DNA of 24,209 bases from UBA7803 sp041608775 (lineage in GTDB: Bacteria > Pseudomonadota > Gammaproteobacteria > Pseudomonadales > Azotimanducaceae). The notes below the pieces were generated by a model. That model did not search any database. It had not been told where the DNA came from and saw only the letters and a list, made by a program, of their open reading frames with translations. Positions 7,661 to 15,598 of this stretch are shown here, piece by piece. The translations under genes were made by a program, and so were the position numbers. The stretch's first letter is position 1. Every line of letters begins with the position of its first letter. Location: positions 1 through 24,209 of the forward strand of contig JBFISC010000020.1 in NCBI GenBank assembly GCA_041608775.1. The letters run 5' to 3'.

Positions 7661-7690
7661 GGGACACGGCTGATGGGAAGCTACTACAAT
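7661..7690 (+). promoter_or_regulatory. Candidate sigma-70 promoter for dnaX
   Basis: GGGACA (7661-7666), an 18-nt spacer and TACAAT (7685-7690). The -10 hexamer matches five of six consensus bases and the -35 four of six. Transcription would start near 7697, almost at the dnaX ATG, which would make the transcript leaderless or nearly so. Confidence 0.35.
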
Positions 7691-7698
7691 GCCGGCCG

Positions 7699-9342
7699 AT
7701 GAGTTACCAGGTTTTGGCCCGCAAGCTGCGGCCTGCCACGTTCGATGCGCTGGTGGGCCAGGAACACGTGGTGCGCGCGCTGCGCCATGCTCTGGACCAC
7801 GACCGGCTGCATCATGCCTACCTGTTCACCGGCACCCGCGGGGTCGGCAAGACCACCATCGCCCGGGTGCTCGCCAAGTGCCTGAACTGCGAGCAGGGGG
7901 TCTCGTCCACGCCCTGCGGCGAGTGCTCGATCTGCCTTGAGGTGGCGGAGAATCGATTCGTCGACCTGATCGAGGTGGACGCCGCGTCGCGGACCAAGGT
8001 CGACGACACCCGGGAGCTGCTGGAGAACGCCCAGTACTTGCCCACCCGCGGGCGCTACAAGGTGTATCTCGTGGACGAGGTGCACATGCTCTCGGCCTCG
8101 AGCTTCAATGCGCTGCTGAAGACCCTGGAAGAGCCCCCGGAGCACGTGAAGTTCCTGCTGGCGACCACCGATCCGAAGAAGGTGCCGGTAACCGTGCTGT
8201 CCCGGTGCCTGCAGTTCCAGCTCAAGAACATTCCCGCAGAGCGAATCGCCAGCTACCTGGCCGGCGCGCTGGACGAGGAGGGGGTGACTTTCGAGGCGGC
8301 GGCCCTAGACAGCATCGCCGCTGCCGCCCGGGGCAGCATGCGGGACGCCCTGTCCATCACCGATCAGGCCATCGCCTTCGGCCAGGGCGCCGTGCGTGCC
8401 GGTGACGTCGCCGACATGCTCGGGCTGGTGGGGCGCGACCAGATCGCCGCGCTGCTGGACGCCATCGGCAGCCAGAATGCCGGGCGTGTTCTCGAGGTCA
8501 CGGCGGAGCTGGCCGAACGTGCCGTGGACTTCGAGGATCTGCTGGCCGAGCTCATCGGCGCGTTTCACGCCATGGCGGTCGACCAGGCGCTGGGCGCCAA
8601 CGATCCGGCGCCGTTCGCGCCGGAAGTCGTGCAGCTCTACTACCAGATCGCTTTGATGGGCTACCGGGACCTGCAGATCGCGCCGGACCCGCGCTGCGGC
8701 CTGGAGATGACGCTGCTACGCATGCTGGCGTTCGCCCCCGACCCGGCCCAGGCCGAGCGCGTCCCGCGCAGCGACCGCGCAGCCGCACCCACCCCGCGCC
8801 GCCAGGAGGCGTCAGAGCCTTCAGCGGATATAGAGCCTTCAGCGGACGAAGAACCCGCAGCAGGCAGACAATCAGCTCCTCCGTCCCCGGCAGCCCGTCA
8901 GGCCAATGCCCACCGGCAGGCGCCGGCCGCCCGATCGGCGTCTTCGGAGGAGGTAGCTGCACCGGGCTCGGTGCCCTGGCATCAGCTGGTCGCAGAGCTG
9001 CCGCTGTCCGGGGTTGCGCGGATGATCGCCGAGCACTCGGAGCTGTTGGGTTGGGACGAAGGGGTGTGGCGGCTGCGTCTCGACCGGGACCACGACACCC
9101 TGCTGTCCGATGCGCCGGTCGCCGCCATCGAACGCGCCCTGGCGGCTCGCGAGGGCGACCGCTCGGTGAAGGTGCGCGTGGAGATCGGCGACGTGCAGCG
9201 GGAAACCCCGGCACGCCGTTTCCAGCGCCTGCGCGAGGAGCGGCAGCGGGCGGCGGAGGAGGCCCTTGCCACCGATCAGACGGTGCGTACGCTGCTCAGC
9301 GAGTTCGGCGGCCGCATCGACGGCGTGAGTCCCATCGAGTAG
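7699..9342 (+). CDS. dnaX: DNA polymerase III subunit tau/gamma (clamp loader)
   Basis: 547 residues. Walker A is GTRGVGKTT at 45-53, the zinc-binding cysteines are C64, C73, C76 and C79, Walker B is LVDEVHML, and the SRC motif is in VLSRCLQFQL. A Pro/Ala/Glu-rich linker spans about 350-425. A C-terminal tau domain follows from PWHQLVAELPLSGVAR to the end. The N-terminus MSYQVLARKLRP is the standard family start, so ATG 7699 is secure although no Shine-Dalgarno lies at the usual distance. The product loads the beta clamp and, as tau, links the polymerase cores and helicase. I found no A-rich slippery heptamer like the one that makes gamma in E. coli. The linker contains an in-frame 18-nt duplication. 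Confidence 0.96.
   Translation: MSYQVLARKLRPATFDALVGQEHVVRALRHALDHDRLHHAYLFTGTRGVGKTTIARVLAKCLNCEQGVSSTPCGECSICLEVAENRFVDLIEVDAASRTKVDDTRELLENAQYLPTRGRYKVYLVDEVHMLSASSFNALLKTLEEPPEHVKFLLATTDPKKVPVTVLSRCLQFQLKNIPAERIASYLAGALDEEGVTFEAAALDSIAAAARGSMRDALSITDQAIAFGQGAVRAGDVADMLGLVGRDQIAALLDAIGSQNAGRVLEVTAELAERAVDFEDLLAELIGAFHAMAVDQALGANDPAPFAPEVVQLYYQIALMGYRDLQIAPDPRCGLEMTLLRMLAFAPDPAQAERVPRSDRAAAPTPRRQEASEPSADIEPSADEEPAAGRQSAPPSPAARQANAHRQAPAARSASSEEVAAPGSVPWHQLVAELPLSGVARMIAEHSELLGWDEGVWRLRLDRDHDTLLSDAPVAAIERALAAREGDRSVKVRVEIGDVQRETPARRFQRLREERQRAAEEALATDQTVRTLLSEFGGRIDGVSPIE
8814..8846 (+). repeat. Short in-frame duplication in the dnaX linker
   Basis: The 15-mer AGAGCCTTCAGCGGA occurs at 8814-8828 and again at 8832-8846, an 18-nt period. 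It encodes EPSAD twice in the disordered tau linker. It is a small slippage-type duplication with no frame effect. Confidence 0.8.
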
Positions 9343-9393
9343 CCCCTGCCGGTTACACTGGCGAACGAGATTTCAGGCAGCAGGTAGCGGACG

Positions 9394-9717
9394 ATGAAAG
9401 GCCTTGGCGATTTGATGAAGCAGGCTCAGGCCATGCAGGAGCGCATGCAGGGCCTGCAGGAAGAGATGGCGGCCATGGAGGTCGATGGCGAGAGCGGTGC
9501 CGGCCTGGTGAAGGTCACCATGAACGGACGCCACGAGGTGCGTCGCGTGAACATCGATCCCAGCCTCCTCGGCGAAGAGAAGGCCGTGCTCGAGGATCTC
9601 GTTGCCGCTGCATGCAACGACGCGGTTCGCAAGGTCGCCGACGCCCACAAGGAAAAGATGGCCGGCATGGCGTCGGGTCTGGGGCTGCCGCTGGATAAGA
9701 TGCCGTTCAATCTCTGA
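9394..9717 (+). CDS. ybaB: YbaB/EbfC nucleoid-associated DNA-binding protein
   Basis: 107 residues, the usual family length. The N-terminus MKGLGDLMKQAQAMQERMQ forms the typical Met/Gln-rich helix. VDGESGAGLVKVTMNGRHEV is the core beta hairpin and GLGLPLDKMPFNL the conserved end. The protein is a small dimeric DNA-binding protein. The gene sits between dnaX and recR as in most gammaproteobacteria. Its stop shares one base with the start of recR (TGATG), which indicates coupling. Confidence 0.95.
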   Translation: MKGLGDLMKQAQAMQERMQGLQEEMAAMEVDGESGAGLVKVTMNGRHEVRRVNIDPSLLGEEKAVLEDLVAAACNDAVRKVADAHKEKMAGMASGLGLPLDKMPFNL

Positions 9718-10316
9718 TGTCCACGAGCCCGTTGATCGATCGCCTCATCGAGGCGTTTCAGGTGCTGCCGGGGGTAGGGCCCAAGAGCGCTCAGCGGATG
9801 GTGCTGCACCTGCTGCAGCGTAACCGCAGCGGCGGGCGTCATCTCGCCGAGGTGCTGGTCGAGGCGGTGGACCGCGTGGGCGAGTGTGAAACCTGCCGCA
9901 ACCTGTCGGAAACGCCGCAGTGCCGGCTCTGCAGCGATCCCCGGCGCGACGACGCGGTGCTCTGCGTGGTGGAATCCGCGGCCGACGTGCTGGCGCTGGA
10001 GCATGCCGGTGGCTTTCGCGGCCGCTACTTCGTTCTCCACGGCCACCTGTCGCCCATCGACGGCATCGGGCCCGAGGCGCTGGGCTTGGAGCTGCTGGAA
10101 CGGCGTGCCCGCGAGCTGCGGCCGGCGGAGGTCATCCTGGCGACCAACCCCACGGTGGAAGGCGAGGCCACGGCACATTACATCAGCGAGCTGCTGACCG
10201 GCCTGGTGGACAACGTCACCCGGATTGCCCATGGCGTGCCGCTGGGCGGGGAGCTCGAATACATCGACGGAGGAACGCTGGTTCATGCCCTGCAAGGCCG
10301 ACGCAGTATCCGCTAG
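9717..10316 (+). CDS. recR: Recombination mediator RecR
   Basis: 199 residues. The helix-hairpin-helix segment LPGVGPKSAQRM is at 17-28. A zinc finger has C57, C60, C69 and C72 (CETC and CRLC), and a Toprim domain begins near VLCVVESAADVLA and continues through the ATNPTVEGEATAHYI motif. RecR acts with RecF and RecO to load RecA onto SSB-coated gaps. ATG 9717 overlaps the ybaB stop. The C-terminal region overlaps the start of rnd by 32 nt in a different frame. Confidence 0.96.
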   Translation: MSTSPLIDRLIEAFQVLPGVGPKSAQRMVLHLLQRNRSGGRHLAEVLVEAVDRVGECETCRNLSETPQCRLCSDPRRDDAVLCVVESAADVLALEHAGGFRGRYFVLHGHLSPIDGIGPEALGLELLERRARELRPAEVILATNPTVEGEATAHYISELLTGLVDNVTRIAHGVPLGGELEYIDGGTLVHALQGRRSIR

Positions 10317-11397
10317 CTGGATCGATTCCGATGAGGCGCTCTCAGCGGCGGCCGCGGGTTGGGGGCGGATCGTCGGGATCGATACGGAGTTCCAGCGCAC
10401 CGACACTTTCTTTCCGCTGCCCGGGCTCTATCAGGTGTCTCACGGCGACGACGTGTTTTTCCTGGATCCGCTGGAGATCGGCGACTTCAGCCCGCTGCTG
10501 GAGGTCCTCGAGGATCGCCGCATCACCAAGATCATGCACGCTTGCTCGGAGGACCTGGAGCTCATGCGCCACCATATCGGCGCCGTACCCGTCGGGCTGT
10601 TCGATACCCAGCTGGCGAACGCCTTTCTCAGCCCGGACTACAGCGTGAGCTTCACCCGGCTGGTGGAGGAGCGGCTTGGCGTGGCGCTGGTGCAGCACGA
10701 GACCCGTTCCAACTGGCTGGCCCGGCCGCTGTCGGAGGAGCAGCTGCGCTACGCCCGGGAGGACGTGCTGTACCTGCCGCCGCTGCACGCGGTGCTGCAC
10801 GACGCTCTGCTGGAGTCCGGGCGGCTGGCATGGTTTCGTGACGAAATGGATCGGCGCGGGCGCTTCGAGCTTGGCGATCCGGAACGTTACTACCTCTCGA
10901 TGAGTAAGGCCTGGCGCCTGCCCGGTCCGGTGCTGGCACGGCTGCAGGCCCTGGCGGCCTGGCGGGAACGTCAGGCCATGGCCGAGGACCGGCCGCGTAA
11001 TCGGATCGTGCGCGACGAGCACCTGCTGCATCTGGCCGGACTGGACGACTTGGCGGTCGATGACGTTCGCGACGCGCTGCCGTCGGGCGTCGCCCGTCGC
11101 TACCAGGACGCGCTGCTGGCTGCCCACGCTGAGGGTGCGGCCGGTGCCGATCATCCTCCGGCCGCGGACCCGCCGCTGGACAGCGAGAGCAATGCGGCGG
11201 TGCGGAAGCTGCGGGAGCTGGCTCGCTCCCGGGCCGAGGCCCTGGGAATGGCGCCCGAGTTGCTGTCGCGCAAGCGCGAGGTCGAGGCCTGCGTGCGCGA
11301 GTTCACCGCGACCGGCCAGTTATCGGAGGCCTATCGCGGCTGGCGCCACGAACTGGTGGGCGAAGCGTTCGTCGAGATCCTGGAGAACCGGCGATGA
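10285..11397 (+). CDS. rnd: Ribonuclease D
   Basis: 370 residues from ATG 10285, chosen because GGAGG (10269-10273) precedes it and the family N-terminus then fits. The exonuclease domain has the DEDDy residues: D33 and E35 in GIDTEFQ, the second Asp in HACSEDLELM, and the Exo III motif Y-x3-D in LRYAREDVLYL. The HRDC domain follows at about residues 210-290 (LARLQALAAWRERQAMAEDRPRNRIV), with a second helical domain to the C-terminus. The enzyme trims tRNA and other structured RNAs from the 3' end. Its start lies inside recR, so expression is probably tied to the dnaX-ybaB-recR transcript. Confidence 0.93.
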   Translation: MPCKADAVSASWIDSDEALSAAAAGWGRIVGIDTEFQRTDTFFPLPGLYQVSHGDDVFFLDPLEIGDFSPLLEVLEDRRITKIMHACSEDLELMRHHIGAVPVGLFDTQLANAFLSPDYSVSFTRLVEERLGVALVQHETRSNWLARPLSEEQLRYAREDVLYLPPLHAVLHDALLESGRLAWFRDEMDRRGRFELGDPERYYLSMSKAWRLPGPVLARLQALAAWRERQAMAEDRPRNRIVRDEHLLHLAGLDDLAVDDVRDALPSGVARRYQDALLAAHAEGAAGADHPPAADPPLDSESNAAVRKLRELARSRAEALGMAPELLSRKREVEACVREFTATGQLSEAYRGWRHELVGEAFVEILENRR

Positions 11398-11452
11398 GCC
11401 CCGCTGTGGGGGTATACCCGGTCGGGCATTCAGGCCGCGGGAGCGGTGGTTG

Positions 11453-11722
11453 ATGGGCAGTGACAGTGGCCGGCACGTTCGCGTTTACCGGAGCAGCCGC
11501 AAACAGGAGATGTACCTGTTCGTGGATGCCGAAGACGACCTGGCCCCGGTGCCGGCGGCGTTGCTCGAGCGTTTCGGGAAACCGCTGGAGGCGCTGTCAT
11601 TGATGCTCACCGCCGATCGGCCGTTGGCGCGGGCGGAGGCGTCCCGGGTGCTCGAGTGCATCGAGACCGACGGCTACTACCTGCAGCTGCCACCGGTCCT
11701 CGAGGGTTGGAGCGCGCCGTGA
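11453..11722 (+). CDS. ycgL: YcgL domain-containing protein
   Basis: 89 residues from ATG 11453, with GGGAG about 10 nt upstream. The core VRVYRSSRKQEMYLFVDAED (residues 9-28), a middle RFGKPLEALSLML and the end GYYLQLPPVLE match the small YcgL family, whose biochemical role is not known. It lies 55 nt after rnd. Its stop TGA (11720-11722) overlaps a GTG that begins the chain of minicistrons leading to ycgN. Confidence 0.9.
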   Translation: MGSDSGRHVRVYRSSRKQEMYLFVDAEDDLAPVPAALLERFGKPLEALSLMLTADRPLARAEASRVLECIETDGYYLQLPPVLEGWSAP

Positions 11723-11792
11723 GTCTCTGGGAACAGCCATGAGCTTCTGGGAACAGCCATGAGCTTCTGGGAACAGCCATGAGCTTCTGGGA
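11719..11792 (+). repeat. 20-bp tandem repeats forming three overlapping 7-codon minicistrons before ycgN
   Basis: The unit GAGCTTCTGGGAACAGCCAT is present at 11741-11760 and 11761-11780. A first copy with two changes is at 11721-11740, and a partial copy at 11781-11792 merges into ycgN. Because 20 is not a multiple of three, each copy supplies a start in a new frame: GTG 11719, ATG 11739, ATG 11759 and ATG 11779. The first three read MSLWEQP, MSFWEQP and MSFWEQP, and each ends at a TGA overlapping the next start as GTGA/ATGA. The last start opens ycgN. Each copy also contains GGGA 6 nt before the next ATG. Confidence 0.9.
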
Positions 11793-12216
11793 GACAAAGA
11801 CACTGCAGGAGCTGACCCCCACGGAGTGGGAATCCCTGTGCGACGGGTGTGCGCGCTGCTGCATGATCAAGCTCGAAGACGAAGACGACGGTCGCGTGCA
11901 CTACACGGATCTGGTCTGCGACCTGCTGGACCTGGACGCCTGCCGCTGCACCCGCTATCCCCAGCGCCACGAGCTGGTGCCGGACTGCATCGAGTTCGAC
12001 GCCGATCTCGCCGCGCAGCTGCGCTGGCTGCCGAAGACCTGCGCTTACCGTCGGCTTGCCGAGGGCCGCGGCCTTGCCGACTGGCACCCGTTGATCAGCG
12101 GGCGACCGGACAGCGTGCACGCGGCGGGCATCTCGGTGCGCGGCCGGGTACTGCACGCGTCCGAGGTGCACGAGGATGAGCAGGTGGAACACGTCGTTCG
12201 CTGGGTGAAGATCTGA
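11779..12216 (+). CDS. ycgN: YcgN family (UPF0260) cysteine-cluster protein
   Basis: 145 residues. The N-terminus MSFWETKTLQELTPTEWESLCDGC is the family start, and the cysteine cluster is C21, C24, C27, C28, C47, C55, C57, C70 and C88. It belongs to the zinc/iron-chelating CxxCxxCC-type proteins; no enzymatic role is established. WLPKTCAYR and DWHPLISG are further conserved segments. ATG 11779 is the last of four tandem starts created by the 20-bp repeats, and ribosomes probably reach it by reinitiation. Its stop overlaps the start of the next gene by one base (TGATG). Confidence 0.92.
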   Translation: MSFWETKTLQELTPTEWESLCDGCARCCMIKLEDEDDGRVHYTDLVCDLLDLDACRCTRYPQRHELVPDCIEFDADLAAQLRWLPKTCAYRRLAEGRGLADWHPLISGRPDSVHAAGISVRGRVLHASEVHEDEQVEHVVRWVKI

Positions 12217-12539
12217 TGACGCCTTACGGCTGGGCCTGGGTAATCGTCGTGGCGATGGTGCCCTTGGGCCTGTTTACGCTCGCCCACCTCACCCGCGGAG
12301 TGAACCTACCGCGCAGCAAGCGCGTCGCCGCCCTGCTGATCGTGGTCTGGCTGGTGCTGCCGGCGCCGGTGCCCGGTTACCCGGGACACTACGCGCCGGC
12401 ATTTCTGGTGCTGACATTCGAGTGGTTGTTTCAGAACCCTGGAGAACCCCGGACCGCGGCACTGATCCTCGCTGCCGGCACCGTGGTCGCCGTTGGCCTC
12501 GCGCTGCTGGCATTCACCCTGGGGCGTCGCCGGCGCTGA
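12216..12539 (+). CDS. Small hypothetical membrane protein (107 aa)
   Basis: Three hydrophobic segments at about residues 5-25 (AWVIVVAMVPLGLFTLAHL), 38-52 (AALLIVVWLVLPAPV) and 81-101 (AALILAAGTVVAVGLALLAF), and an Arg-rich end GRRRR. ATG 12216 shares its A with the ycgN stop, so the two are translated together. I do not recognise a named family. The coupling with ycgN and the location at the end of the dnaX-to-ycgN run suggest an inner-membrane accessory protein of unknown role. Confidence 0.75.
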   Translation: MTPYGWAWVIVVAMVPLGLFTLAHLTRGVNLPRSKRVAALLIVVWLVLPAPVPGYPGHYAPAFLVLTFEWLFQNPGEPRTAALILAAGTVVAVGLALLAFTLGRRRR

Positions 12540-12574
12540 CCCCGCCCGTCGGATCCTGCCTACACTTAGGGGAT

Positions 12575-14572
12575 ATGAACGGATATCTCCTCGATCTCCG
12601 GAAGCGGCAATCGGGTTTGCTGTGGCTGCTGGGGCTGCTGGGGCTGCTGGCATGCCTGCTCGCGCCCGGAGCAGCGTCCGGGGCCGCGGCGGCCGAAGGC
12701 CGTGAGCCCGTCGCCGATGCCGGATCCGCCGATGTCCGGCTGATCCTGGATGTGTCGGCGAGCATGGGTCGGTCCGATCCGGACGACCATCGCGGCGAAG
12801 CCCTCGGTCTGCTGTTGCGGCTGCTGCCGGAGGATGGCAACGCCGGCGTGTGGACGTACGGGCGGTTCGTCAACATGTTGGTCAAATACGGCCGCAGCGA
12901 CGGGCTCTGGAAGGAGAACGCGGTGATCCTCACCCGGGATCTCGCCTCCGTGGGCCAGCGGGCAAATCTGCTCGAGGCCGTGGATCGGGCGAGCTGGGAC
13001 CGCGCAAGCCCGGGCGCCGGACCCGCCGACCTGATCCTGCTCACCGACGGGCACCTGGACGTGTCGGACGATCCCGGCACCAACGCCGGCCAGAGGCGGC
13101 GGCTGCTGGGCGAGCTGGCCCCGGAGCTGGCGTCCGCCGGTTTCCGCGTGCATGCGCTGACCCTGTCCGATCAGGCGGACGCCGAGCTGCTTGGGCAGCT
13201 TGCTGCCCTGACCGGTGGCTACCACGGCCGCCTCGCGTCGCCCCGGGAGATGCCCGCAGGCCTGCTGGATCTGCTCGGCTGGGTGGCCGCCCCCGCGGTC
13301 CTCCCCGTCGCTGCCGCCGGGACTTTCCGGGTCGCCCCCGGCGTGCGTGAGCTCACCGCGCTCCGGCTCGGCGGCGGTCTGGATCAGCCGGTGGTGCTGG
13401 TTGATCCGACCGGCGCCCGGCTGGAACGCACCTCGCCGCGAACCCGGGTGCGTTGGCACCTCGGCGAGTCCTATCAGCTGGTGTCGCTGCAGGACCCGGC
13501 GCCTGGACTGTGGCGATTCGAGGGCCCGCCGGGAACCGCCGGGGACACCCGGGTGTTCGCCTACGGGGACCTGGCTGGGGTCTACCCGGATCTGCCCGGC
13601 ACCCTGTTTCCAGGTGGGCTGCGGACCTTTTCCTTCAACCTGGTCAGTGCCGGGGAGCCGGTGGTCGATCCCGAGTTCCTGGACCTGGTAACGGTATCGG
13701 CGCGCCTGCTGGGCCCGAATGGTCCGATACCCCTCGTGGTGGAGGGCGGCGCTCAGGGCAACTACCAGGTGAACCTGCTGGGCCCGCATGCCCAGGGCGA
13801 GTACCGCCTGGAGACCCGGGTTTCCGGGCCGACGTTCCTGCAGACGCTGGCGCTGCCGCTGGCGCTTCGCAACCCGCTGAACATCGAGGTGCGGCCGTTG
13901 GAGGACGGGCTGGTGCTCTGGACCCGGGTCGAGGCGGCAGAGCTGGATCACGACAGCCTGCGGGTTTCGGCCGTCGTCAGGCGGCCCCCGGGCGCGGCGC
14001 GGCTGTTTCCGGTCGAGCGGCACCCGGCGGGCCTCTGGAAGCTGACCATCCCCGGCGCTCGCGGTATCGTAGAAGTCGAGTTAAGTATCAAAGGTAACTA
14101 TTTGAATCTTAGACCTTTTGAGTTGCGGACCCAACCGATTCGATTGGTCCTGCCGGTCACCGGCGTGGAGCGGGTGAATCTGGGCCTCGACGGCCGCCCG
14201 ATCCTGGTGTCGACGCCGGCGCCGCCGCCGGCGCAGCCGCAACCTGCCCTGAACGATCCGCCGCAGGGCGCGAGTGAGCCCGGCGACCCGGACCAGGCCG
14301 CGCCTGACGGGCCACCTTCCGCGGCCGCGCTGATGGCCGTGACCGGGGCCAGCGAGGCCACGCCGGCGCCGGTGTTTCCCTTCTGGCTGGCCATGATGGC
14401 GGGGGTGATCAATCTGCTCCTGGGTGCCTCGCTCTGGTGGCTGATACGAGCCCCGCGGGCCCGGGTCGAGGACGATCAGGCCGTGGCGAGCTTGAAGGCC
14501 CGGCTCGGGATCGAGGAACCGGCCGACGCCGGCGTGCCTGCTGCAGACGCGGCGGCATCGGCGGTTGCTTGA
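12575..14572 (+). CDS. Membrane-anchored von Willebrand factor A domain protein (TIGR03503-like)
   Basis: 665 residues from ATG 12575, with AGGGGA directly upstream. A hydrophobic signal or anchor (LLWLLGLLGLLACLLA) spans about residues 15-31. The VWA domain has a MIDAS motif D59-V-S61-A-S63 and a downstream LLTDGHLDV. The stretch GNAGVWTYGRFVNMLVKYG resembles proteins I remember as TIGR03503, though I cannot verify that. Beta-rich domains follow, then a Pro/Ala-rich linker (about 548-600), a membrane helix at 603-624 and a cytoplasmic tail of about 40 residues. Most of the protein would therefore be periplasmic. A short AT-rich patch at 14072-14128 interrupts the GC-rich codon use. The next two genes encode a MoxR ATPase and a CoxE-like VWA protein, a recurrent association. 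Confidence 0.82.
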   Translation: MNGYLLDLRKRQSGLLWLLGLLGLLACLLAPGAASGAAAAEGREPVADAGSADVRLILDVSASMGRSDPDDHRGEALGLLLRLLPEDGNAGVWTYGRFVNMLVKYGRSDGLWKENAVILTRDLASVGQRANLLEAVDRASWDRASPGAGPADLILLTDGHLDVSDDPGTNAGQRRRLLGELAPELASAGFRVHALTLSDQADAELLGQLAALTGGYHGRLASPREMPAGLLDLLGWVAAPAVLPVAAAGTFRVAPGVRELTALRLGGGLDQPVVLVDPTGARLERTSPRTRVRWHLGESYQLVSLQDPAPGLWRFEGPPGTAGDTRVFAYGDLAGVYPDLPGTLFPGGLRTFSFNLVSAGEPVVDPEFLDLVTVSARLLGPNGPIPLVVEGGAQGNYQVNLLGPHAQGEYRLETRVSGPTFLQTLALPLALRNPLNIEVRPLEDGLVLWTRVEAAELDHDSLRVSAVVRRPPGAARLFPVERHPAGLWKLTIPGARGIVEVELSIKGNYLNLRPFELRTQPIRLVLPVTGVERVNLGLDGRPILVSTPAPPPAQPQPALNDPPQGASEPGDPDQAAPDGPPSAAALMAVTGASEATPAPVFPFWLAMMAGVINLLLGASLWWLIRAPRARVEDDQAVASLKARLGIEEPADAGVPAADAAASAVA

Positions 14573-14596
14573 TCCGCTCCGGCGCGCTCCTATAAA
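14569..14596 (+). promoter_or_regulatory. Candidate sigma-70 promoter for the moxR-coxE-like pair
   Basis: TTGATC (14569-14574), a 16-nt spacer and TATAAA (14591-14596); the -10 matches five of six and the -35 four of six consensus bases. The -35 overlaps the stop codon of the upstream VWA gene. Transcription would start near 14603, leaving a 128-nt leader in which I see no other clear element. Confidence 0.5.
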
Positions 14597-14730
14597 GTAC
14601 CGGGTTTTCCCAGCTACGATCCGTTCGTCGTTCTGCCCTGCCCGGGGCGTGTGCCCGGAGGGGATCCTACAATCCCTGTGCCGGGTGCCCAGCAACGTTC
14701 GGACCCGACCAGCATCTGCGAGACCTTTGC

Positions 14731-15579
14731 ATGATTTTTGACAGTACCGACACCTACATCTCCACCGAAGAGCTCAGCATGGCGGTGGATGCCGCGGTCA
14801 AGCTGGAGCGCCCGCTGCTGGTCAAGGGCGAGCCCGGCACCGGCAAGACCATGCTGGCCGAGGAGGTGGCGAAGAAGCTCGGTCTGGAGCTGATCCAGTG
14901 GCACATCAAGTCGACCACCAAAGCGATCAACGGCCTGTACGAGTACGACGCGGTGTCGCGACTGCGGGATTCCCAGCTCGGTGACGAGCGGGTGAAAGAC
15001 ATCCGCAACTACATCAAGAAGGGCAAGCTCTGGGAGGCCTTCGATTCCGATGAGCGGGTCGTGCTGCTCATTGACGAGATCGATAAAGCCGACATCGAGT
15101 TTCCCAACGACCTGCTCCAGGAACTCGATCGCATGGAGTTCTACGTCTACGAGCTGCATGAGACTATCAAGGCCAAGCACCGGCCGATCGTGGTTATCAC
15201 TTCCAACAACGAGAAAGAACTGCCCGATGCGTTCCTGCGCCGCTGCTTTTTCCACTACATCAACTTCCCGGACCGCGAGACGATGCAGGCCATCGTCGAC
15301 GTGCACTTCCCGGAGGTGAAGCAGAGCCTGGTGAAGGAGGCGATGGAGATATTCTTCGACGTCCGGAAAGTGCCCGGCATGAAGAAGAAGCCGTCGACGT
15401 CGGAGCTGATCGACTGGCTGAAGCTGCTGATGGCCGACGACATTCCGGACGAGATCCTCACGAACCGGGATCCGAGCAAGGCCATCCCGCCGCTCTACGG
15501 CGCGCTGGTCAAGAACGAGCAGGACGTGCACCTGCTCGAGCGGCTGGCTTTCATGAACCGTCGAGACAGCCGCGGCTGA
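14731..15579 (+). CDS. MoxR-family AAA+ ATPase
   Basis: 282 residues. Walker A is GEPGTGKT at 33-40, Walker B is VVLLIDEIDKAD with D115, and the sensor-1 segment is VVITSNNEKELPDAFLRRCFF. The C-terminal helical lid is short (about residues 195-282), as in MoxR proteins. Family members act as chaperone-like ATPases that, with VWA-domain partners, help mature or insert cofactors in enzyme complexes. The next gene, 19 nt downstream, encodes such a VWA partner, so the two probably form a MoxR-CoxE-type pair. The client protein cannot be identified from this window. Confidence 0.92.
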   Translation: MIFDSTDTYISTEELSMAVDAAVKLERPLLVKGEPGTGKTMLAEEVAKKLGLELIQWHIKSTTKAINGLYEYDAVSRLRDSQLGDERVKDIRNYIKKGKLWEAFDSDERVVLLIDEIDKADIEFPNDLLQELDRMEFYVYELHETIKAKHRPIVVITSNNEKELPDAFLRRCFFHYINFPDRETMQAIVDVHFPEVKQSLVKEAMEIFFDVRKVPGMKKKPSTSELIDWLKLLMADDIPDEILTNRDPSKAIPPLYGALVKNEQDVHLLERLAFMNRRDSRG

Positions 15580-15598
15580 ACGATCCGGGATATCGTCG

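Noticed and set aside
7689..7940. ATG 7689 and its 83-codon frame just before dnaX
   Set aside because: It is out of frame with dnaX and runs through the clamp-loader ATPase domain; no ribosome binding site of its own is convincing.
11597..11870. Minus-strand frames with repeated LFPEAHGCSQK units
   Set aside because: They are the reverse reading of the 20-bp repeats and of ycgL/ycgN and have no start signal of their own.
12566..14023. 485-codon minus-strand frame opposite the VWA protein
   Set aside because: Antisense of a protein with signal peptide, MIDAS motif and membrane helix; Arg/Gln/His-rich shadow.
14630..14673. GC-rich inverted repeat and TACAAT upstream of moxR as a terminator or second promoter
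   Set aside because: The stem is only about 5 bp without a T-tract, and no -35 element matches TACAAT at a proper distance.
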